Assembly (NCBI GenBank): GCA_028583605.1
Contig: CM053327.1
Span: forward strand, 868,001 to 932,000
Reading direction: 5' to 3'
Length of the DNA stretch: 64,000 bases
Source of the DNA: Dastarcus helophoroides
Lineage: Eukaryota > Arthropoda > Insecta > Coleoptera > Bothrideridae
How positions within the stretch are numbered: position 1 is the stretch's first letter; each line of letters opens with the position of its first letter. The position numbers and the translations under genes are program-made. The notes below the pieces were generated by a model, which saw nothing but the letters and a program-made list of their open reading frames with translations, was not told the DNA's origin and searched no databases. Below, one piece after another: positions 54,570 through 64,000 of the stretch.

Positions 54570-57380
54570 AATAGTCAAGAAAACGTCTAGGAACCAAGAA
54601 TGACTTAAGATCTAATATTTAGCTTAAATTCTCAAAATAAATCGCTTGATGATGGCTCTAAAGCAATAGAAAATTTTAAAGATGTGTAACAAATTGCTAA
54701 ACATTGCTACCACTTTGACAATTTTACGCTATTCCATCATGGTACAGATATTAGTGAGACCTTATTCTCATCATTAAATAATATTATTTGTTTTGTAAAG
54801 TTTACTTTTAAAATGAAAATTTCTACTTTAAAAGAAGGTTGTTGATAAAACCAAGTATAAACGACAAAATTTGGAGTTATGATTTACAGTCAAATGTTCG
54901 CAGAAAAACAAAAAGTTCGTCTTAAGACTTAACATATACAAGTATATTATTGTTTCCAAAACTTTTCCTCATATAAACATACCTAACATGCTACACGCGT
55001 TTCACAAAAAAATGCCTCGTCATATTGCGTTTCCCATGTGACCAATCGCAAGCGTCTTGTTTAGTTAACTTACTGCAAGGATTTAAATACAAAATTGTTA
55101 TTTAAAGGTCAGTGCGCAATTTGTGCAGCTTACACTGTCATAAAAATAATATTACGGTTACTTGTGGTTTCTTATATTCATGACATAACCTGTAGTTTCA
55201 AGCGCTTCAGATGTATATCTCACAATATTGGATGTCAGCAGTGATTATAAAAATTGATTTGATACAAAAGTACATGATATATGTTTTTTTTGTCATTCCC
55301 CTATAAGAAAGCAAACCTTAGTGAGCAATATTTGAGTATTTTTTAATTATTAATTTTCTTGAAATTCCAAATTTAATGTTAAAATGTTTAATTTTTGTCT
55401 TAGAATTTTGACTTTTTGACAAAAGTTCGAGTTTAAACTCGATATTACCACATTTTTTAAAAATTATTTTGAAGCTACATTAATTCACTATTTGTTAGTT
55501 CAAAAGTTACCTTGTATTATAAGAATTTAAAATTCCTTAAAATATAATACAATGGAGTCTCTATGCAAATTATGAACATAAGGATTAATTTCCTTACAAG
55601 AACGTTTCTGCGAGCCGAGCCGTAAAGATAAATTTTTTAAAGGTTTCTTCCTGTTATATAAATATTTTTGAAACTTATTTCCTTGTTAATAAGCGTATCC
55701 TTTTCCTTTGTTGAAATATTGCATTAGCCTTCACAGTCACTTTTATAACGTAATATAAGACTCTGCAACTTTAATTAGATATCAAATAAACAAAGTGGGA
55801 ATTTCGTGTTCTCTTTGGATTCATCTACACCGTTAAAAATAACGGTTTTATTATGTAAAGTAACCTGAATTTTCTTAATGGGGTTCGAGAAGCATTAGAA
55901 GAAAATAAATAAACGCTAAAAGAGCTAATTATTTTTACATCTTTCTCCCTGTTCGCCCCATTTGTGTTTATTGGATCTGCAAATATACAGCAGATGGGCT
56001 TTTCCTCTATTTCCTGTATGAACGATATATGCTGAATGTGTACTATTTTTCACAGCTTAACAATAGTGCCGCAATAAGAAAATAGGACTTTTTCAGTCAC
56101 TAATTCATTTTATAAGCACTTCGAATATATGTTAGTCTAGATTCTGAAAAAATAAAATAAAAAAATGGGTAGTCTTGAAGATTGCCGACAGAAGTGAAAA
56201 CTTACTAGAAAGGTGCACCAGAGTGTGCCATTCCTAATAATTAAATCTGTAAAGCTAAATAGCGTTATTTCTGATAATATCACTTGGTGGCTGATAATTC
56301 GATGAACAAATTTTGTAAGCATATTGTAACAAACTGTAGTTGAAAATTTGTATTAGTGATTTTGTGGTGTATGGAATTCTGTGAAAATATTTGTTAATGG
56401 TAAACGGCCGCGAGAATGAATCATACGTCAGACAGACGTTCCAGACCTTTTAAGCGAGCTTCGAGACCGATCTGTTCTCGAACAGATCGGTCTAGAAAAA
56501 TAGTAAAAATACGTGGTCGTCTTTGCCTTATTGTTCAGTTAGGTGAGTCATATTTGTTGTGTTACTAATTAAGTTTTAAATAGTGTTTACAATTCACAGG
56601 GTTCTAATTATAGAACCTGACGGTTGTGTCGCGGAGTAGGCGGGGGACAGTATTTGTTAAAAATAATTAATGAAGTTTCCTAAAAAACCTAAAATGCCCC
56701 CTAAGCTTAATTATGTTTGGATGATGGTTATTTGATAATAATCTCCTTAGATTGACCACGATTTTCTTGCAATCGCTTAGTTGTATCAAAAAAATGCATG
56801 AGATCAAAATTTTAGATTTTTTTACGGCCAATCTGATCATCCTATTTGAATTTGGAGTTTCTCAGTAAAAATGTAAAATTTTGGCCAAGGAAATGCCTTC
56901 TTCATCCTCCTGAAATTAGTTTTTTGGAGTTAATGTACAGTATAGTCAAAGCATGAATAAAAAAATTTCATTGATATTTTAATTAGGCCCATCTATTATT
57001 AATAAGAGGAAACATTAAAAATAGCAACCATTCCAACCACGAGACTACGCAAAGGATCAAAGTTTGAACTCGAAGTTTGTAGTCAAAGCTCCAGCTTTCG
57101 AAACTTTTAAAGTTTGTTAAACTTCATTTCGCTCAAACAAATTGTTCAAACTTTTCGCCTATACTTAATGAATTACTTGACAGACTTGTTTGCGGAAATG
57201 AATTTCTTAAGCAAATCATTACGTGCAGACGTGTGTTCATAGTATATTGTGTAATTTCTATACAGTTTTCAGCTCCTCCACATTATTGAATGTCAGCAGT
57301 GATTATTGTTCTCAAGCGCTGACAAAAGTAAATTAAATAAATTTGACGTGTAAGTTTTAAAGTGCTACTTATACCCCAAT
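54570..57380. other. Unassigned sequence with one short palindrome
   Basis: No gene recognised. A perfect 14-bp-arm hairpin, AGACCGATCTGTTC-TC-GAACAGATCGGTCT, lies at 56464-56493. Frames such as 56137-56322 have no protein features. Confidence 0.35.
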
Positions 57381-57381
57381 A

Positions 57382-59285
57382 CACTGCCAGTCTGCAACTT
57401 GGAATAAATTCAGTAAATCAAAGTCAGTTACTTTTTCGAAAATATTTTCGCTCTTTTTGATACAGAAAAATTTTACACAGCTTGCCCCAAATTAAAAGTA
57501 TGACGTCATTGACAATTTTTTTAAATGACAACCTGTCATTTTCTTAACTACTCTTAAAGGGTATATCAAGTTACACATGCGTACCAAATTTCAATTTTTT
57601 ATACCTTGTCATTTAAAAGATATTCACAAATTTAATAACTCATTCGAAAAATCAAGAAATCTAATTCAATTCAAAACAATTTTGATAAAGTATCAAATTT
57701 GCGTATCAGAAGGTATTCGTTTGATATTTTTTGTCAAACTGGGTTGACGTCTTATCACAATCTTATAAAAAAAGTTAATAAAAACAAATAAGAAGAGTAG
57801 TATCCTATTGATTTAAGAGGCTATTAGTTTGTCGTTTAGTGAGAAACACCATTTATTAAAAAATCGACCAAAATGTCGTACTTAACCGAAACTCACAATA
57901 TTAAAATTTTAATAATGAATGGCTATAGATATAGAACAAGAACTCAAAATGAAGTTATTTGTTTATTCAGAAAGAAGTATGATCTACCACTTATATTGCA
58001 AACTACCGAAAGCAAGCAAAAAGAAACTGTTTCGAGAAAATGGGCGTTTAAAAAAAAAGTAATCATCGTCAGAATGCGCTTAATGAATATGTCAAAATTA
58101 ATGTACTTTTCTCTGTTCCAAAAAATCCTCATGTCACTACTAGTCAGATAAGTAGGGAATTCGAATTTAGCCAGTCTTTAGTAGCAAGAATTCTGGAAAT
58201 GCGAAAATTTCATCCTTATACAATGACAATCCTCCATGAACTCTTAGAAGATGATCCGGATAGAAAACTCCAGTTTTGCGAACAAATGATGGATCTACTG
58301 GACAGAAATATTGTAAGCATAGAAGATATTCTGTTTTCAAATGAATCAACGTATATGTTAAATGGTAAGCTAAATCGTCAAAATTTTCGTTACTAGGCAG
58401 ACAACAATTCACATTGGATAAGGGAAGGCCGCACTCAACATTCAGAGAAAGTCAATGTTTAGGCAGGGATTGTTGGTGATCGAGTTATAGGACAAATTTT
58501 CCTTCAAGGAAATCACAATGAGGAGGGACATTTAAAATTCTTGCAGAAAGAGCTAACTCCAGATTTAGCTATTTTGTTTTCTCATCCGATCGAAGCTTAT
58601 ATCTTGAATAGAAATATCGGGTTTCAACAAGACGGAGCCTCTCCTCATTTTGCAAGACCTGATCGTGAGTATTTGGATGATTTATTTCCAGGCAGATGGA
58701 TTTGTAGAAGAGGACCTTTTGAATGGCCATCCAAACTCTGGAATTAACACCTATAGACTATTTCTTATGAGGGTATTTGAAGGGTAAACATTTTTAAGAA
58801 CAAACCTGCAAATATTAAGGAGTTAAAAGGACAAATAAGACAGGAGTGTAGACTAATTTTCCCCTAAGTTATTAGAAATGTTCAAAACGAGTTTCAGTTT
58901 CGTTTAGGGTATTGTCAGTTAGTAAGTGGACAACATTTTAAAAATTTATTAAAGAAAGATTATCGAGTTGAATCAGATTCCTTGATTTTTTAAATTAGTT
59001 AAACTTTTTTAGATATCTTTTAAATGACAAGAAAAAACAAACTGAAATTTGGCACGCATGTGTAACTTAATATATCCTTTGAGAATAGTCAAGAAAAAAA
59101 TAGGGTTGCTATTTTAAAAAAATTGTCGATGACGTCATATCTTAATTTTGGTACATTCTATATTAAATTTTCCTACATCAAAAAGAGCGCAAATTGAAAT
59201 ATCAATTAATATGTTTCAGCATATTTTCGAAAAAAATAACTGTCTTTGATTTACTGAATTTATTTCAAGTTACAGACTAGCACTG
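57382..59285 (+). mobile_element. DD41D mariner with about 290-bp inverted arms
   Basis: The left end CACTGCCAGTCTGCAACTTG (57382) and the complement of the right end, CAGTGCTAGTCTGTAACTTG (59285), are followed by matching AAATTCAGTAAATCAAAG and further shared blocks (ATGACGTCAT, GTTACACATGCGT..., TTTAAAAGATAT). TA precedes the left end; the right flank is less clear. The transposase relic lies in the centre. Confidence 0.8.
57873..58830 (+). pseudogene. DD41D mariner-lineage transposase relic
   Basis: Starts MSYLTETHNIKILIMNGY and RYRTRTQNEVICLFRKKYD (first helix-turn-helix). After a frameshift come FSVPKNPHVTTSQIS, then MRKFHPYTMTILHELLEDD and FSNESTYMLNGKLNRQNFRY (first catalytic block, DES changed to NES, so the catalytic Asp is lost). 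Next are GLLVIEL in shifted frame, GFQQDGASPHFARPDREYL (second Asp) and FPGRWICRRGPFEWPS, then, one shift on, LTPIDYFLMRVFE (third Asp). The last two acidic residues are again 41 apart. Several stops and shifts make it inactive. Distinct from the 50580 and 15420 relatives. Confidence 0.85.
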
Positions 59286-59289
59286 CATA

Positions 59290-59870
59290 TAAAAGTTATG
59301 ATGAAGTGATATTATTAAGATTGATTTTTCTGTAATAAACTATGTTTCTTCAATTAAAATTAACATATTTAACCAATTATTTTTAATTTTATTATGGTTC
59401 TGTTATGAGGAAAAACTTAGATCTTTCTGGTTCATTCATCATGAGCAGCATGTACATAAAGGATTTCCTGGAGAATTTTCGAGAAGATTCGTTAAAACCG
59501 TCACCTCGGAATTTCTTCTGAACCAATTTTTTTTTCGATTTCTCTTTAAAGTTTGCCTATCAAACCCAACATTAATTTAGTTACAAAAACCTAAGCTCCC
59601 ATATAGTGCTATCAAAAAAGGTGATTGCTATGTAAAACAAAACAACTGTGTACCTCTTCCACCGCCACTGGTTACATTTTTGAAAATTGAACTTCACCAA
59701 AGTTTAGGCTTCAAACAATAAAATGGTACCTGTTTAGGTTTTTTTATTTAGAAATATTGGGAGCTTACCAAATGTGCCTTACTTTTGGGAGACAGTGTAG
59801 TCTTGATAAAAAAAACAGTTATTTCATCAACGTTTTATCACCGGCAGTAATCCTAACAAAAAGATTTTAG
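59290..59870. other. Unassigned sequence
   Basis: AT-rich, no gene or repeat recognised. Confidence 0.3.
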
Positions 59871-59879
59871 AACGTTAGA

Positions 59880-60310
59880 TCTTCGCTGCGTAAGCAAGAC
59901 GTACATTAACAAACCTCCAACGGGCTCATTTGAACCGGAACATAATCAGGCAGGCAAGACTGCTGATGAATAAACCCTTGCAATTAAGGGCTGAAGTACT
60001 TATTTCAACCAATAAAAGCATGCCAAGCAAAGTACTTGATGTGGTTACTGGCTACGGAAACCTGAAAGGACGTCTGGTTAAACTTACCTAACAGAAAATG
60101 ACCCATGTAAATTATGTGAAACTGAAAAGGAATTGTGTGTGCTTGTTCAAACCTTGCCAGATATAAATATAACCTGATAGGCAAAGAAACATTAAGACCA
60201 GGAGATCATGAAGAAATAAGTGTAGGTCTGCTGTTGATACTGGCTATAAAGTCCGGGATATGCTGATTAAGACTCAAACAAATTTGTGGAAGTTACAATG
60301 GATTTTAAAT
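59880..60310 (+). pseudogene. LINE tail: RNase H end and cysteine motif
   Basis: In plus-strand frames, HNQAGKTADE followed by a stop and TLAIKG resembles the end of an RNase H domain (usual form HSGIxGNExADELAxxG). VVTGYGNLKGRLVKLT and then TENDPCKLCETEKELCV resemble the TGHCxLxxHL...CxxCgxxEE block common near the C-terminus of LINE ORF2 proteins. IGKETLRPGD follows in another frame. Upstream reverse transcriptase is absent. The clade (R1/I/Loa-like) is not determined. Confidence 0.55.
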
Positions 60311-60319
60311 ATAGGTCAC

Positions 60320-61200
60320 AGGGCCAATAATGGCTTCCACAAAATGTAAAAAAAGCAAGACGTAGACGCCCGTCCACTACTTAATCTTTCGCATTTGCAG
60401 TATATTTTCTGAACCTATAATACTGCCTGCTTCAGGGATAAAATTTATACACCGCAGATTTAGCCAAAGAGATCTAAAAAAGAAGCATAGCTGTTATGAT
60501 GCTATTACTTCAAGATGTTTCCCTGACCCGTGAAATAAAGCATCGAAATTGCGTGACATGTGTAAATTCAAACTGCGATTAAGCAAAAACGGTTACCGCT
60601 TGAAATGCTTATATTTTACTACTTTATTCGTAATATCACTTTACATACTATATCACTTTTTTATGAAATTCTAACAAAAGGTTTATCGGCAATAAATTAA
60701 AATCTCTTCCAATACTTTCTTTCGTCTATGCTGCCCCACTGTTGCAAAACCTACAGTTCTAACTATAGATTTACCATTTTTTACAAGTCTTGATAGTTGT
60801 CAGTTTAATTCCTAAACTATAAAGTTTATTACTCTTGTTATGGGCAGAGCAAAATTGGAATCTGTTTCTTAATTAAGCGTTTAAAGTAAACATTTTATCT
60901 TCTTTCTTAAAATTTCGACTCTTCTCAAATTTTTAACCATAGCTTGATTAATTTTTTTTAAATATTAAATTTATACGTCATACTTTTGTTTTTTCTAGAA
61001 TTATTTAATTAATTTTTTCAAAACTTTGATTTTTTTTGAGAATAAATTTTAGAACTTGACATATGTATGTCAAATTAATCTTAAAGTTCCATTTGTCTAA
61101 CGTACTTGAGTTAATCTGGACATTTCACTTTTGTGTTCATTTTAAATATTTACATTCAGTAAAATTTCCAAGTTCAAATCAAGAAAAATCAATATCAAGA
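60320..61200. other. Unassigned sequence, T-rich from about 60890
   Basis: No coding feature recognised. The frame at 61063-61266 is not supported. Confidence 0.3.
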
Positions 61201-61320
61201 AAAAATCAGAAAAATTATAATTTTAGGGTGGAACGGACTGGTCCTTGGTTATCTTCAATAATATAAATATAAATCTTGTCCCCTGAAACCAAGAAAGATT
61301 AAAAAACAAAGCAGATATTG

Positions 61321-61361
61321 CTCTAAAGCGTTTCGATGACCAAGCTATCATCTTCAGAGTG
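61321..61361 (-). ncRNA. Hammerhead motif of PLE 4 (partly decayed)
   Basis: On the minus strand: CACT, CTGAAGA, T, GATAGC-TTG-GTCATC (weakened stem II), GAAA, CGCTTT (stem III decayed from ACGCGT), AGAG pairing with CACT at three of four positions. Confidence 0.55.
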
Positions 61362-61535
61362 ATACTAACACTTAATCCTAAAATTAACCCTTATATACTA
61401 AGAATATTCACTTCGTGCGTGATCGACCGCATCCGAACGCGCGTGCGCGTCTAATCATACACGTCGTAGTGTCACGATTCCTTATCTATCAACCTTAATT
61501 TTTTTTAACAGAGATAAGTGGCCTAAAGGCCCAAC

Positions 61536-61862
61536 TCAACCATTCATAAGATTGTCTCCAGCCTTATGGATGGCTAAGCTTTCACAAGCATTTAACGTAG
61601 AATTTTTATTAACTACTCTTAACAGTTTAATATTATTATCTATCCTATGATCTAATTCAAAAGCATGTCGAACCACACTTGACTTCTCAGTTCTTTCGTG
61701 CCTCAAATGAGCCAAATGCTCCTTTAGTCGGATTTTAAGAGATCCTCTAGTTTGCCCGTCGTACTTTTGAGGACAGCCTTTACATGAAACTTGGTAAATG
61801 CCGGATTTGTCCGTTTGCTCTACTTTATCCTTCAAACTACCCAGAGGCAAATTTAATTTTAG
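61536..61862 (-). pseudogene. PLE 4 GIY-YIG endonuclease relic
   Basis: The frame has LPLGSLKDKVEQTDKSGIYQ, C-x2-C (CKGC), KYDGQTRGSLKIRLKEHLAH (YIG changed to YDG; catalytic Arg in KIRLKEH present) and ends NACESLAIHKAGDNLMNG (catalytic Glu in ACESLAIH). It is an endonuclease domain nearly complete for about 105 residues, open to 61862 without its reverse transcriptase. It differs from PLE 1 and PLE 2/3, so three PLE lineages are present. Confidence 0.8.
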
Positions 61863-61965
61863 GATTAGGTGTTAGTATCTCTCTGAAGATGATAGCTTGG
61901 CTATCGAAACGCGTTAGCGTTTTTAATCTTTCTTGGTTTCAGGGAACAATATTTGTATTTCAATA
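61863..61965 (+). mobile_element. Inverted PLE 4-type end fragment with hammerhead
   Basis: Begins exactly where the PLE 4 coding sequence stops and runs in the opposite orientation. Matches 52440-52560. The hammerhead motif is at 61876-61920. Confidence 0.8.
61876..61920 (+). ncRNA. Hammerhead ribozyme motif, consensus core and perfect stem II
   Basis: CTGAAGA (61883-61889), T, GATAGC-TTG-GCTATC (perfect six-pair stem II), GAAA (61906-61909), ACGCGT stem III, U, AGCG. The 3' arm of stem I is shortened by a deletion relative to other copies. Confidence 0.65.
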
Positions 61966-62640
61966 TATTATTTTAGGGAATTGTCAAAACCTTGATTTTA
62001 AATTTTCCCTAAAATTTTGTTTTTTCTCTTGTTGTTCTTTCTCAAGATTTTAAATTTTTTAAAATTTTAAATTGAAAATCTGGGACATTTCTTTTTTTTT
62101 GCAAATTTAAAAACTGGATCTTTCTTTCAAAATTGAAGGCGAAATTTTGTTTCTTTTCTGGAATATTTATTTTTAAACTGATTTTTATTTTAAAAACTTC
62201 ATTCAAATTTGAAACACAAAACCTGTCCCCTGAAACCAAGAAAAATTAAAAAACAAAACAAAGGTTCCTCTAACAGCCAAGCTATGATCTTCAGAGAGAT
62301 AGAGTATTTTTTTGTATTTCAATTTTTGAAGATAACCAAGAACCAGTCCATTCCACCAAAAAAAAAATCAGTTTCTTCACAAGCCTTTTTGCTGAAGCAG
62401 GGAAATTCTTGCTTTCTTTACTAAAATTTCAACTCGAAAATAGAAATTTCGACGTTTTCTACAAATTTTGTTCTTGATCCGGAAACTTCAGTTTTTTTTG
62501 CCAAATTGGAGTTTAGAAGATAATTTTTTCCAGAATTCTTTTATTTATTTATCAAAATATCCACTCATTTTGATTAAACATTTTAATGTCGAAATTTAGA
62601 TAGAAAGATGCTAATTTCATAATTGCGGGTATAAACCTAC
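61966..62640. repeat. Degenerate tract with a chimeric PLE end fragment
   Basis: 62215-62360 carries another end fragment: GTCCCCTGAAACCAAGAAA on the minus-strand sense with the hammerhead region at 62270-62316 (core CTGAAGA kept, GAAA box deleted). It then flips orientation near 62310 into TTGAAGATAACCAAGAACC. The remainder is the diffuse AT-rich repeat. Confidence 0.55.
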
Positions 62641-62676
62641 AAAAATTTTAATTTTGAATCTGTTAAAAATTCGCAA

Positions 62677-62854
62677 GGTTGCGTTTAGATTAGACAATAT
62701 TCCGTACATTTCTCTCTGACTGAAGTGTCAACTATCTTGAGAGAAGCTATCCGAGACTTACCTACACAGCTGAGAGGAAATAGCTTCTCTCAGGTCAGTT
62801 GACCCTGATGTCAGAGAGAAATATACGGAATAAAGTGTCTGGTATAAACGCACC
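62677..62854. mobile_element. Small foldback MITE
   Basis: About 178 bp, nearly all inverted repeat. The left arm has GGTTGCGTTTAGATTAGACA, ATTCCGTACATTTCTCTCTG and GAGAGAAGCTAT; the right arm has their complements (CAGAGAGAAATATACGGAAT, TGTCTGGTATAAACGCACC). No target duplication is certain. Confidence 0.75.
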
Positions 62855-62859
62855 GTTAT

Positions 62860-64000
62860 AAATAAATTCGAATTGTTGATGGCGAGAATTTCATATCCTT
62901 ATTTAGAATTTACTTAACATGTTAAACTTTTAAGTAAACAGTAGAGTTTCATGAAAATGCGTAACATAAACTTATAATTTTTAGTTCGAATTTAAATTAG
63001 AAATTTCGTGGAAAAAGTCGACCTAGGGACTGAAACCTAAACTTCCAGAAAAAGTAATAATTTATAGAAAAGTTATAAGTTTTGATTGGGTTAAAATTTT
63101 ACATAGAACATTGCAAGTTTAGGATAGAGATTTTAAGGAAAAGGGCAGAATTTATAAAAAAACTTTGTTTATAAAAACTTTGTCTTTCACTAAAAATATT
63201 AAGGGGAAATTAAAAAAGAAGACTAATATTTGGACTTCAGGTTGATATGCCTTTGAATTTAATTGGAAATGTTAAGAAATTTTTTTAAATTAAATTATGC
63301 TTTTTGTGCCTTCTGTCTCAAAAATTTAAAAACTCCTATTACCTATAACTGTTGAAATCAAAATTTTATTCAGAAAAACTTCAAATCCCGACAAAATGCA
63401 TAATTTATTGAATAAAATTCCAACTTTTCTAGTTTAATCTCGAAATATAGACGTTTTTATTGCTGTAATCTTAAAATCGCAACTTTTTTAATGAACAGAA
63501 TCAGCCTTTTAGGGGTATTATTGGTTTCAGAAAAATATTTAAAAAAAATTTAATACTCTGGTTTAAAATCAACATGTTTAAGCAGTCTGCATTTTTTTTC
63601 TCGAAAATGTCATAACTTATATTTTTTTCTTAAAATGTCGTTTTTATTTTTAAACCTATCTCCTTATAGCAAAAAAGTAACTTCTTTCTGAAATGCCAAC
63701 TAAAAAAACGAAATTTCGAATTCGTTTTGTAAATGAAATGTTGTCAAAAGTTAACCACCGCACGAGTCTATAAAGTGAAGTGGCGTTGCCTTAATTTGAA
63801 AAATTAGTTAATAGAGTAGTGATCAGTAATATTTTTTGGATGCATTACAATTCAAAGAAGAATAGTAATTTAAAATGATTTGACTCTTAGATCTAAAGAT
63901 ATCTGATTTGCTCTTTCTTTTCGATCAATTTTGCCATTTACAAAGAGCACAACATTGATTTAAACAAAAACTGTAGCTTTATAGTTTTTGTCTCAAAGAG
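62860..64000. other. Degenerate AT-rich sequence to window end
   Basis: Mostly diffuse repeat (62990-63680). 63690-64000 is unassigned. No gene seen. Confidence 0.35.

Larger units (their letters stand above)
61228..61862 (-). mobile_element. Penelope-like element 4, endonuclease and 3' end
   Basis: Minus-strand PLE tail: GIY-YIG domain (61862-61536), 3' untranslated region and hammerhead region (61321-61361), then terminal sequence ending GGACCAGTCCGTTCCACC near 61228. Truncated at 61862, where an inverted end fragment begins. Confidence 0.8.

Noticed and set aside
59962..60000. CTGATGA followed by a CCCTT/AAGGG hairpin, resembling a hammerhead core
   Set aside because: The second box reads CTGAAG, not GAAA, and the CTGATGA is explained as codons of the TADE motif in an RNase H relic.

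Overview
This window looks like AT-rich, repeat-dominated nuclear DNA from an insect. The evidence is a Tc1 element, DD41D and classical mariners, hAT-type elements, several Penelope-like retroelements (PLEs), LINE relics, a run of the insect telomere unit TTAGG, and a single short spliced exon of apparent host origin. There is no operon structure, rRNA or CRISPR array. I cannot name the species.

Layout. 0.6-1.9 kb: decayed jockey-type LINE reverse transcriptase (-). 2.9-5.5 kb: an interspersed repeat interrupted by a 421-bp insertion that carries a hammerhead-ribozyme fold and has a 9-bp target duplication; a second, truncated copy lies 2 kb on. 6.05-6.84 kb: foldback element. 7.1-10.6 kb: three-level nest, an apparently intact Tc1 inside a hAT-type non-autonomous element inside a dead mariner. 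13.5-14.9 kb: foldback element with about 430-bp arms. 15.4 kb: DD41D mariner tail. 16.75 kb: 75-nt candidate host exon (-). 16.9-26.9 kb: a 10-kb interval bounded by hAT-like ends and a near-matching 8-bp duplication; it holds a nearly complete PLE (22.3-25.7 kb) embedded in a (TA)n microsatellite. 27.9-30.0 kb: second hAT-type element with a perfect 8-bp duplication. 31.6-33.4 kb: long-TIR element with TA duplication. 34.0-34.9 kb: GC-rich island, SINE-like sequence and a 15-bp minisatellite. 35-40 kb: huge degenerate T-rich then A-rich tract. 41.2-42.8 kb: second PLE. 45.9 kb: 110-bp palindrome. 48.5 kb: interstitial TTAGG. 49.8-52.4 kb: DD41D mariner with about 500-bp arms inserted into a PLE end. 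54.0-54.6 kb: third PLE tail. 57.4-59.3 kb: another DD41D mariner. 59.9-60.3 kb: RNase H-type LINE tail. 61.2-62.4 kb: fourth PLE tail with inverted end fragments. 62.7 kb: small foldback MITE.

The only genes that look able to act are the Tc1 transposase (340 codons, DD34E complete) and possibly the PLE protein, which is split by one frameshift at a homopolymer. The recurring theme is hammerhead-ribozyme motifs: one in the 421-bp insertion and seven recognisable intact or decayed copies in PLE ends. Much of the rest, by eye a quarter to a third of the window, is a diffuse degenerate repeat built from runs like AAAATTTYGACTTTTT whose T-rich strand switches orientation from tract to tract. Coordinates of degenerate elements are approximate unless a target duplication fixes them.
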